From Chloroflexota bacterium (GTDB taxonomy: Bacteria; Chloroflexota; Anaerolineae; Anaerolineales; UBA4823): 5,819 nt of DNA. The stretch spans positions 1 through 5,819 of the forward strand of contig DAOVXM010000195.1 of assembly GCA_030636125.1 (NCBI GenBank). Reading direction: 5' to 3'. Every line of letters starts with the position of its first letter. The stretch's first letter is position 1. The notes under the pieces are model-generated. The model did not search any database. It had not been told where the DNA came from and saw only the letters and a list, made by a program, of their open reading frames with translations. The position numbers and the translations under genes are program-made. Positions 1 to 4,936 of the stretch are shown in pieces.

Positions 1-65
1 ATGCATTGCAGGGTTCAGGTCAATTGCTGGCTGCGTATGACCGGGTAAAGAGAGATTGAAAAAAC

Positions 66-322
66 TCAGCCCTTCACACTACCAGCCAGCAAACCACGGA
101 TAGAGTAGCGACCAAGAATCAGATACACGATCAAGGTCGACAACGCGGCCATTATGGCACCTGCCATGGGCAGATTCCACTGGACAGCTCGACCACCGGC
201 CAGATTCGACAGCGCCACCGTGATTGGTTCGTTGCCCGTACCACTGGTTAAAGTAACCGCGAACAGGATACAGTCCAGGCCCGGGTAAACTGCCAGATGA
301 TCCCCGCGACAAAATCCGGCAT
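66..322 (-). pseudogene. 3' remnant of a sugar ABC transporter permease (MalG-like), frameshifted
   Basis: This is the C-terminal part of an inner-membrane permease of the carbohydrate-uptake ABC family (MalG/GtsC type, glucose-like subgroup). The downstream frame reads LFAVTLTSG, then [11 protein letters not shown], a hydrophobic last membrane helix ([19 protein letters not shown]) and the family ending [10 protein letters not shown] before a TGA stop. The preceding family segment, [11 protein letters not shown], lies in a different frame (ATG at 320-322, reading to about 272). The expected W-N-D/E-F/Y-L-F junction falls at 267-274, where five bases stand in place of six, so about one base has been lost. 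Further upstream the similarity fades and a TAG appears at 344-346. The EAA loop and the earlier helices are absent, so no working transporter can be made. An uninterrupted 94-codon frame (66-350) exists, but its first 27 or so residues are out-of-frame sequence. Family assignment is confident; the exact 5' edge is not. Confidence 0.8.
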
Positions 323-343
323 AGTATTTAGAACTGTCAACCA

Positions 344-922
344 CTAACAAGTAAGATAATCTTGAAGGTGTTCACTTTTTACCCATCCCTTGGGAAATGG
401 AGCATCGGTATGAATCAATACTGGTAACGCCTTTTTTACTCTTGACCTGATGGCAACACTGTCGTCCTTTTGGAGAGGAACAATCGCTTTTATAATGCGC
501 TTACATTCACCTGGGTAAATTCTACCGATAATACATAAACTGACGATCGACCAGCTTTTAACGAAAACGCTCTTATCCCGTAGTAAGTGTAACAGCGTGG
601 CAGTTGATTGACCGATATGCTCTTCATAAATAGCTAAATATCCCAAAAGCATGGCAATATGCCACCTAACCATTGGAACACCATCTTCTTGTCCAACTTG
701 CATAAGTACAGGTAGATCTTCAATTAACAAATCCGGGCGAGAACGTGCGATTTTCTCAAGCGCATCGGCAGCACGTCCACGAACGAGGTCATCATCCACC
801 CAGATACCTTCTAATAATTCGGAATAGAGATTCTCATTCTTTAATACTAACTGAGCAACTTCACTGGATTCGCCATCCGATCGAATATCACCACCAGAAA
901 GCCATGCAAGCACCTGATTCAT
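344..922 (-). CDS. Small HEAT-repeat protein
   Basis: The product is about 192 aa, predicted soluble and almost all helical. Repeated helix-pair signatures of HEAT/PBS-lyase type are visible: residues about 44-68 ([20 protein letters not shown]), about 83-99 ([15 protein letters not shown]), about 117-136 ([19 protein letters not shown]) and about 154-170 ([15 protein letters not shown]). Each has the typical V/R-x-x-A/S pattern. Such alpha-solenoids are protein-binding scaffolds and no catalytic residues are visible, so a specific role cannot be given. I chose the ATG at 920-922. A GAGGT lies at 932-936, 9 nt upstream of it, but touches the alternative ATG at 929-931 with no spacer, which would add three residues. 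The gene ends with TAG directly against the permease relic and in the same frame as the relic's upstream piece. It is not clearly fused or truncated. Function unknown. Confidence 0.8.
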   Translation of the reverse strand: MNQVLAWLSGGDIRSDGESSEVAQLVLKNENLYSELLEGIWVDDDLVRGRAADALEKIARSRPDLLIEDLPVLMQVGQEDGVPMVRWHIAMLLGYLAIYEEHIGQSTATLLHLLRDKSVFVKSWSIVSLCIIGRIYPGECKRIIKAIVPLQKDDSVAIRSRVKKALPVLIHTDAPFPKGWVKSEHLQDYLTC

Positions 923-931
923 AGCCAACAT

Positions 932-936
932 ACCTC
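932..936 (-). promoter_or_regulatory. Ribosome-binding site deciding the HEAT protein start
   Basis: Minus-strand GAGGT lies 9 nt before the ATG at 920-922 and 0 nt before the ATG at 929-931. The spacing favours the downstream ATG. Confidence 0.6.
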
Positions 937-965
937 ATAAACTAAGACAAGCAATTAGGTATCAT

Positions 966-1124
966 CTATTCATCTTCAGACTTTCCAAAATAATTACTGA
1001 GCTCCCAAAATGGTGGTACTAAATCTAGCTCGGAGAGGAGATCATAGAAACAAAACGCTCCCCAACGATCGGCAATTTTTCCGAGATTTATCACCACACC
1101 CTGGGTAGTTACGTTATGAAAAGG
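966..1124 (-). other. Short unrecognised ORF or gene remnant between the GNAT and HEAT genes
   Basis: An open minus-strand frame continues from inside the end of the upstream GNAT gene to a TAG at 966-968. The part beyond the GNAT stop encodes about 49 residues with protein-like composition, including DRWGAFCFYDLLSELDLV and then PPFWELSNYFGKSEDE. The first ATG in the frame (1167-1169) lies inside GNAT coding sequence and has no clear ribosome-binding site. A GTG pair near 1093-1098 is a possible internal start with an AGGG just before it. I do not recognise the sequence. It could be a genuine micro-protein, the 3' remnant of a lost gene, or chance. No conserved motif supports any of these. 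Confidence 0.3.
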
Positions 1125-1596
1125 GTTGTTTATACTCATCGGATTGACGTACCTTATCCATACCGACATTTTTATAGAAATTATACGCGGTTGGCCTTTC
1201 TGATACCACGCTCAGTCCTACCTTGTCGTAGCCACGCCCCTTAAACTCGCTGAAAGCCTTGTGCAATAACGCAGAGCCAATACCTTTTCGCCGCCAAGCT
1301 TCTTCAACACCTAACTGACGCACCCAGCCTAAATCGGAATAAGCAACACACAGGCATGCCCCTACGATTTCCTCGCTATCGATCGCCAAGAACCACAGAT
1401 CGGGGTCAAATAAATCGGGGTGCATCATAAACACTTTCCAATCCTCGAAAGGTTGAGGGCGACGTCCACGTTGGGAAAAAGCAGTTTGGATCAGTTCATA
1501 TACTGGTCGCTCATCCTGCTGAGGTTCGAAAGAACGGAGGGACACCCCTTGAGGCCACACCACGGCGGGAATCTGAGCTAACAAATTAACCTGCAT
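1114..1596 (-). CDS. C-terminal GNAT domain of a split tandem acetyltransferase
   Basis: This 160-residue piece carries a complete GNAT fold. An N-terminal strand-helix region (PQGVSLRSFEPQQDERPVYE) is followed by LWFLAIDSEEIVGACL, then strand beta-4 (GWVRQLGVEEAW) running into the acetyl-CoA pyrophosphate loop RRKGIGSA (residues about 102-109). The late strands VGLSV and NFYKNVGM complete the fold, and the protein ends in RQSDEY, as is usual for this subgroup. GNAT enzymes transfer acetyl groups from acetyl-CoA to amines; the substrate here is unknown. The piece lies in the same frame as the GNAT domain at 1606-2040, separated only by TAA TAC GCC CAG. It matches the second half of tandem-GNAT proteins of about 310 aa (mycothiol-synthase-like architecture). 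The ATG at 1594-1596 has a GGGGA about 14 nt upstream, a weak re-initiation signal. This half keeps the cofactor loop, so it could act alone if it is translated. Confidence 0.75.
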   Translation of the reverse strand: MQVNLLAQIPAVVWPQGVSLRSFEPQQDERPVYELIQTAFSQRGRRPQPFEDWKVFMMHPDLFDPDLWFLAIDSEEIVGACLCVAYSDLGWVRQLGVEEAWRRKGIGSALLHKAFSEFKGRGYDKVGLSVVSERPTAYNFYKNVGMDKVRQSDEYKQPFS

Positions 1597-1605
1597 CTGG
1601 GCGTA

Positions 1606-1608
1606 TTA
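1606..1608 (-). other. In-frame TAA interrupting the tandem GNAT gene
   Basis: The minus strand reads GGG AAA TAA TAC GCC CAG ATG, with both flanking frames identical. A single substitution (for example from TAC or TAT for Tyr, TCA for Ser, CAA for Gln, or AAA for Lys) would restore one frame of about 308 codons. Confidence 0.75.
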
Positions 1609-2040
1609 TTTCCCCGGTGTGAAACCTGCTGCTTCGACCACCTGCTGATCTCGTTGATTAACATGACTGATAAATGTCCTGGCAATAACACCCGTATTTT
1701 CAGGTCGCACCTGGTAGAGATCGAATCCATGTGATTCGCAGCTTGCCAGGAGAAGCACTCCAAGAGTATTATTCTTCCAGGTAGGATCGACATAAAAATC
1801 AAAACGCAAATCCTCTCCATACGGAAGAACTGCCGCGTAACCGGCAAAATCCCCTGCTGGGGTGGCAGCAAGCCATGCATCACGCTTAAGATCGATCTGA
1901 CTCCAATCAAGTTGCACATCTTCGATATCCGAATCGGGTTCACCGTACTCGCTGATGTCACAACGGATCAACAAATCCAACGTTTGTTGAGCGTCTTCTT
2001 TATTATGATGTCGGATGATCAAGTCTTTTATAGTTTGCAT
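1606..2040 (-). CDS. N-terminal GNAT domain of the split tandem acetyltransferase
   Basis: About 144 residues beginning with the usual GNAT opening, DLIIRHHNKEDAQQTLDLL, followed by a CDISEYGEPD segment (typical of the first domain of tandem-GNAT proteins), DAWLAATPAGDFAGYAAV, and the strand FDFYVDPTW. It ends in VVEAAGFTPGK and a TAA stop. The acetyl-CoA loop (R/Q-x-x-G-x-G/A) is not recognisable at NNTLGVLLL. In tandem GNATs the first domain is often a degenerate structural partner, so this half alone is probably not an enzyme. The ATG at 2038-2040 is preferred; an in-frame TTG at 2050-2052 would add four residues. No good Shine-Dalgarno is visible for either. The TAA occurs where homologues, as I recall them, continue through a short linker (GF-x-x-x-R-x-F/Y-W-x-M), so I read it as a nonsense mutation. 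Confidence 0.7.
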   Translation of the reverse strand: MQTIKDLIIRHHNKEDAQQTLDLLIRCDISEYGEPDSDIEDVQLDWSQIDLKRDAWLAATPAGDFAGYAAVLPYGEDLRFDFYVDPTWKNNTLGVLLLASCESHGFDLYQVRPENTGVIARTFISHVNQRDQQVVEAAGFTPGK

Positions 2041-2043
2041 CAG

Positions 2044-2065
2044 ATAAGTCAAGTGTAATACTTAT
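2044..2065 (-). repeat. Short inverted repeat just upstream of the GNAT start
   Basis: ATAAGT (2044-2049) and ACTTAT (2060-2065) form 6-bp arms around a 10-nt spacer, ending 3 nt before the ATG at 2040. It could be a weak hairpin or operator. At this length chance is a real possibility. Confidence 0.25.
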
Positions 2066-2068
2066 TCA

Positions 2069-2173
2069 TTATCGCTGATTCCGATTCCAATCGGCAACAT
2101 TACCACGTAACAGGTATGCTGAAGGCGTTACACCCTCACGCACACCTGTTTTGGGATAAAACAAATTCGTCAT
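2069..2173 (-). other. 34-codon ORF overlapping a hairpin; unrecognised, possibly a relic
   Basis: The frame runs from the ATG at 2171-2173 to the TAA at 2069-2071 and encodes 34 residues, including TGVREGVTPSAYLLRGNVAD. No Shine-Dalgarno is present. The codon just before the ATG is TAA, and before that the same frame is open for about 14 codons (DNLSEWLKHLDLSI), overlapping the end of the kinase gene. The sequence looks protein-like but I recognise no family. The central part coincides with the hairpin at 2109-2150, so base-pairing rather than coding may explain its composition. Confidence 0.25.
2109..2150 (-). ncRNA. Strong RNA hairpin in the kinase-GNAT intergenic region
   Basis: On the minus-strand transcript, AACAGGUGUGC pairs with GCAUACCUGUU (11 bp). 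After one bulged G, UGAGGG pairs with CCUUCA (6 bp) around a 7-nt loop, UGUAACG. All 17 positions pair. The two that are mismatched in the DNA palindrome become G-U wobbles in minus-strand RNA, whereas on the plus strand they would be A-C mismatches. No U-tract follows, so this is not a classic intrinsic terminator. It may be an mRNA-stability or processing element, a leader structure for the GNAT gene, or a palindromic repeat unit. Confidence 0.55.
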
Positions 2174-2208
2174 TTAAATTGATAAATCAAGGTGTTTCAA
2201 CCACTCAC

Positions 2209-3120
2209 TCAAATTATCTTGTCAAATATAGCTGCTACTTCTAGCCATAACTGCCAATCATCTTGTGTATCAATATAACTCCACCAAGCTGCAAGAATCG
2301 CTTGTGCCAATCCCCATGCCAGGAGTCTTTTACGGTCGAAACCTAGCTCCTCAGATAGTTGCTCCGCACGTCTTAAGATCAACCTATCTGGATATTGTTC
2401 TGCCAATATATATGGGAATGGATTCCGCAACCATGCGCCAATTTCATAGGCTGGCTCACCAATTACACCTTTTGGATCAATTGCCAACCAGGGTTGACGC
2501 TGTGCAGACAAGATATTCCAATGATGCAGGTCCCCATGAAGCAAGACAGTCTCCTCCATCGATGAGATTAAGTCCATGAATAGACCCTCGGCAACATCTA
2601 CCCAACTATCTGGAAATGATCCATTACCATCCGAGAGTTTATTACGAAACTTTTGAAATCCCCCAGCCCAATCTGCCACACTGGGAAACATAGATTCATC
2701 GATATTTTTTACCCATAATTGACTCATCACATGCCCGGCGATCCTCGTTGCCGCCTCATCATCCTGAAGCTGAAATACAGGTGTTCCTGGCTGAAGAAGT
2801 TCGAGCAATAATGCACCCAAATCATAGTCAGACCGAATCAATTTGACCGCACCACGACCGTTAAACAACCGCAGAGCTTCTTTCTCGGTCAAAAGCTCTT
2901 GATTGGGTACTCCCAATTTTAATACTACATGAGTACCATCTTTGTGGATTGCCTGAGCGACAAAATTGTAAGACAAATCATCGTACGGATCTCGTAGCGT
3001 AATTTCCCATTTTTGTGAGACTTGATCTAAGATCGAGGGTAAAGACCGCAACCAATCAGCTCCGGCTTCACCAAACGCACCGCCAATCCGTTGGATAAAA
3101 GACTCTTTCAGGACTACCAT
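2209..3120 (-). CDS. APH(6)/hydroxyurea-type phosphotransferase (streptomycin 6-kinase family)
   Basis: A complete 303-aa cytosolic kinase-fold protein of the family that includes APH(6) streptomycin phosphotransferases and hydroxyurea kinases. These inactivate an antibiotic by ATP-dependent phosphorylation. The N-lobe has the ATP-anchoring lysine in HVVLKLG (K68) and a helix glutamate in LLTEKEALRLF. The C-lobe has the catalytic loop HGDLHHWN (residues 195-202, D197) and the metal-binding segment WLAIDPKGVIGEPAYEIG (residues 211-228, D215), which is the signature of this subfamily. Length is normal. The start is the ATG at 3118-3120, with AAAGGAA 4 nt upstream. It follows the pentapeptide gene by 50 nt, so cotranscription is likely. 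The true substrate cannot be read from sequence: many members in environmental bacteria have never been tied to a drug. Confidence 0.9.
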   Translation of the reverse strand: MVVLKESFIQRIGGAFGEAGADWLRSLPSILDQVSQKWEITLRDPYDDLSYNFVAQAIHKDGTHVVLKLGVPNQELLTEKEALRLFNGRGAVKLIRSDYDLGALLLELLQPGTPVFQLQDDEAATRIAGHVMSQLWVKNIDESMFPSVADWAGGFQKFRNKLSDGNGSFPDSWVDVAEGLFMDLISSMEETVLLHGDLHHWNILSAQRQPWLAIDPKGVIGEPAYEIGAWLRNPFPYILAEQYPDRLILRRAEQLSEELGFDRKRLLAWGLAQAILAAWWSYIDTQDDWQLWLEVAAIFDKII

Positions 3121-3123
3121 TAA

Positions 3124-3130
3124 TTCCTTT
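3124..3130 (-). promoter_or_regulatory. Ribosome-binding site of the phosphotransferase gene
   Basis: Minus-strand AAAGGAA ends 3 nt before the ATG at 3120. This is a short but usable spacing and supports that start. Confidence 0.55.
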
Positions 3131-3145
3131 GATAATGATCTCTAC

Positions 3146-3177
3146 TGGGTAAATGCATGGAAGGTGTTGCTTACCCA
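3146..3177. repeat. Imperfect inverted repeat over the pentapeptide gene stop codon
   Basis: TGGGTAA (3146-3152) and TTACCCA (3171-3177) are perfect 7-bp arms. An inner GCA/TGC pair sits beyond a 2-nt bulge. The stop codon of the pentapeptide gene (3171-3173) lies inside one arm. No T-run follows in either direction, so it is not a classic terminator. It may mildly protect or attenuate the message between the two genes. Confidence 0.35.
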
Positions 3178-3767
3178 TCTTCCAGGTCAATGTCCATGCT
3201 GTATAGCAATGACATTGCCTCGGGGAGTGAGAACTTAGCCCCGGTTATATTATTTTTACCAGGATCAATGTGATAATTGCGGGAACTTCGAAAATTGGCT
3301 TCCGTGAGGTCTGTACCAAGAAAAAGGCTATCAGATAGATCCGTACCGGTAAAATCTGCTTTTGACAGGTTGCTCTCACGAAAGTCCACATCAATCGCTG
3401 AACAATTAATCACCTTTAAACCTGGTAATGGCACCCCAATGAAGGTGGAATGGTTCAAAACGCATTTAAAGAAACTTATTGATCCCTTTAATTGTCCGGC
3501 GAACCAGTTCGCCAGCGCCCAGTTCACCCCAATAACCTTCGAGTTCTCGAAACGCACCCCAGGAAATGTACAATCTTGCACCTGGATGAAGCTCAAGTCA
3601 CATAAATGGAAGAGGCAGTTGACAAACCTGCATCTTAGAAACCGAGTCTCGGTAAACGAACAACCGTCAAAAGAACAATCCAAGAACGTTTTTGAAGTCA
3701 GCTGGGTCCGTTCAATGAGTTCTTTTTTGAAAATTAAATCGGTGAAATGTTTATCTGTGGTAATCAC
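3171..3767 (-). CDS. Pentapeptide-repeat protein, Qnr/McbG-like
   Basis: The 198-aa product is built of A/C-D/N-L/F-x-x repeats, the right-handed quadrilateral beta-helix fold. One block lies at about residues 27-80 (FLDCSFDGCSFTETRFLRC and on), then an interrupting segment rich in W and F (about 82-100), then a second block at about 105-160 (NLSKADFTGTDLSDSLFLGT). The C-terminal cap NYHIDPGKNNITGAKFSLPE, then LL-x-x-MDIDLE, is typical of the McbG/Qnr-like group. In Qnr and MfpA the fold mimics DNA and shields gyrase from quinolones; whether this protein does so is inference. Length is normal for the group. The start is GTG (3765-3767): a TAA lies three codons upstream and no ATG occurs near the start of the frame. 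No Shine-Dalgarno is visible. The long antisense frame opposite this gene is a by-product of the repeats. Confidence 0.87.
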   Translation of the reverse strand: MITTDKHFTDLIFKKELIERTQLTSKTFLDCSFDGCSFTETRFLRCRFVNCLFHLCDLSFIQVQDCTFPGVRFENSKVIGVNWALANWFAGQLKGSISFFKCVLNHSTFIGVPLPGLKVINCSAIDVDFRESNLSKADFTGTDLSDSLFLGTDLTEANFRSSRNYHIDPGKNNITGAKFSLPEAMSLLYSMDIDLEDG

Positions 3768-3775
3768 GATGAATT

Positions 3776-3789
3776 ATTTTATATTTATA
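3776..3789 (-). promoter_or_regulatory. AT-rich candidate -10 region of the pentapeptide gene
   Basis: The minus strand reads TATAAATATAAAAT, ending 8 nt before the GTG start. As a -10 element it would give a very short or absent leader, which would fit the missing Shine-Dalgarno. No convincing -35 is seen at the right distance, so confidence is low. Confidence 0.3.
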
Positions 3790-3836
3790 GCTCTGAGCTC
3801 CCATGATGATGGATGGAGAGTGTTTGCCCATAGGGC

Positions 3837-3902
3837 GATCTGTAATGTCAACTAGATCTACTATCCGATCGAGAGGCTTTAGAAGTGAATTTCACAAAGA
3901 TC
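3837..3902. promoter_or_regulatory. Palindrome-rich gap between the purD unit and the accessory genes
   Basis: The gap contains GTGAATTTCAC (3885-3895, 5-bp arms around one base), TAGATCTA (3853-3860) and CGATCG (3866-3871). Four GATC sites occur in 66 nt (3837, 3855, 3867, 3899). This is a plausible operator or promoter region for the pentapeptide gene. A perfect TTGACA on the minus strand (3846-3851) lacks a partner -10 at 16-18 nt. Confidence 0.25.
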
Positions 3903-4935
3903 AAGAAACGAGCAAAGTAAGCAGTTGATACAAATGTCTAGAGTCTCTAAAGTCGGCGGTCTCAACAGGGCTGTGGTGATAACGTATGGGCACCGATAAA
4001 GCAGCTGTTTTTACGCCCTGAGAGATGAATGGCAGTGGGGCAAGCGCAGTGCTCAGACCAGTGATGACCTCTGGCTGCAAGGGAATACCATTCTCTTCTG
4101 CAGTTGCGCGGATTCTCAGCATTAAATCCCTATCAGGTACATAAGTCACACCCCTTCCCCGAATAGCATCCATGATCTTTATCCCTGGACCCATCCCAAG
4201 GCGAATATCGCTCTGCTTGCCCTCAAGGTCTGGGGTATCGCAAGCAAGGGTACCATCAATTCCTATGACAATATCTGGACTAATGGTGTGCACAAGCGGC
4301 GCACCACCCATTAGGGTGGTTTCTTCCTGAACTACAAAACCGAGATAGAGATTACAGCCAAGCTGATCAAGCTGGAGATGATTCGCTAGAGTAAGCAATA
4401 TCCAGCATCCAAGGCGATCATCAAGCGCCTTACCAACAACGTAATTATCCCCGTAACGTTGCAGTGGAGTCGACCAAGTCAGCCCATCGCCTATGCGCAC
4501 CCCCCATTCTTCTACTTCAGCCCGCGATTTTGCGCCAATATCAATATAGATATCTTCCAAGGTAAGCTGTTTACTGCTATCCAGATGTTGGGGCATTACA
4601 CCAGCATGTGCTGGTATACACCCAGTCTCTACCCACAGCTCTAGCTGACTACCAGGCAGCGATCGCAGACTGGTGCCACCCATACGTTCTACCTTAAGAA
4701 ATCCATCCTTAGTAATCCGCCGGACAATTAAGCCCACTTCATCCATATGAGCTAGAAGTAATATTTTCTCCCCCTTACCAGGTAAGTGAGCGATAAGATT
4801 TCCCAGGTTGTCCGACCTGACCTGCCAGGGAGAGCTAATATTCGCCCGAAGGAGCTCTGCGACGCGGGTCTCACGTCCCGGTAAGCCGGGTGCTGAGGTT
4901 AATTGCGCTAATTTATCCATATCGAGTGGGTCCAT
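3901..4935 (-). CDS. M42-family metallo-aminopeptidase (glutamyl aminopeptidase/TET/endoglucanase-M type)
   Basis: A complete 344-aa cytosolic di-metal peptidase that removes N-terminal residues from short peptides. M42 enzymes commonly assemble into dodecameric TET shells. All metal and catalytic motifs are visible: LLLAHMDEVG (H63, general-base-activating D65), GKALDDRLG (bridging D172), VVQEETTLMGGA (catalytic E204, metal ligand E205), GIDGTLACDTPD (D227) and RYHHSPVE (H321). The opening LAQLTSAPGLPGRE is also typical. I chose the ATG at 4933-4935: AGGA at 4944-4947 lies 8 nt upstream, and the purD TGA ends 1 nt before this ATG, implying coupled translation. A GTG at 4948-4950 would add five residues and overlap purD; the ATG at 4918-4920 would remove five. 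Peptide specificity cannot be inferred. Coupling to purine synthesis is probably positional rather than functional. Confidence 0.92.
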   Translation of the reverse strand: MDPLDMDKLAQLTSAPGLPGRETRVAELLRANISSPWQVRSDNLGNLIAHLPGKGEKILLLAHMDEVGLIVRRITKDGFLKVERMGGTSLRSLPGSQLELWVETGCIPAHAGVMPQHLDSSKQLTLEDIYIDIGAKSRAEVEEWGVRIGDGLTWSTPLQRYGDNYVVGKALDDRLGCWILLTLANHLQLDQLGCNLYLGFVVQEETTLMGGAPLVHTISPDIVIGIDGTLACDTPDLEGKQSDIRLGMGPGIKIMDAIRGRGVTYVPDRDLMLRIRATAEENGIPLQPEVITGLSTALAPLPFISQGVKTAALSVPIRYHHSPVETADFRDSRHLYQLLTLLVS

Positions 4936-4936
4936 C

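Noticed and set aside
56..90. Intrinsic terminator after the permease remnant
   Set aside because: There is a run of six T on the minus strand just after the stop, but no GC-rich stem precedes it.
1578..1961. 127-codon minus-strand frame inside the first GNAT domain
   Set aside because: It is an alternative frame of a region whose GNAT motifs are clear in the main frame. Its own translation resembles nothing and is rich in rare residues.
2109..2150. Hairpin as an integron attC site
   Set aside because: The cassette-like run of same-strand genes suggested it, but the arms end in GTTACGT rather than GTTRRRY, no RYYYAAC lies on the other side, and no integrase is present.
997..3803. 11-base direct repeat CTGAGCTCCCA at 997-1007 and 3793-3803
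   Set aside because: Several repeated 11-mers are expected by chance in a window of this size, and the flanks do not match.
3846..3851. Perfect TTGACA (minus strand) as a -35 box
   Set aside because: The hexamer at 16-18 nt downstream is not -10-like. The nearest TATGGG is only about 13 nt away, and the AT-rich box by the gene is more than 50 nt away.
3277..3855. 192-codon plus-strand open frame
   Set aside because: It lies antisense to the pentapeptide gene. The repeated codon pattern of that gene keeps the opposite frame free of stops; the translation has no domain signature and is basic and low in order.
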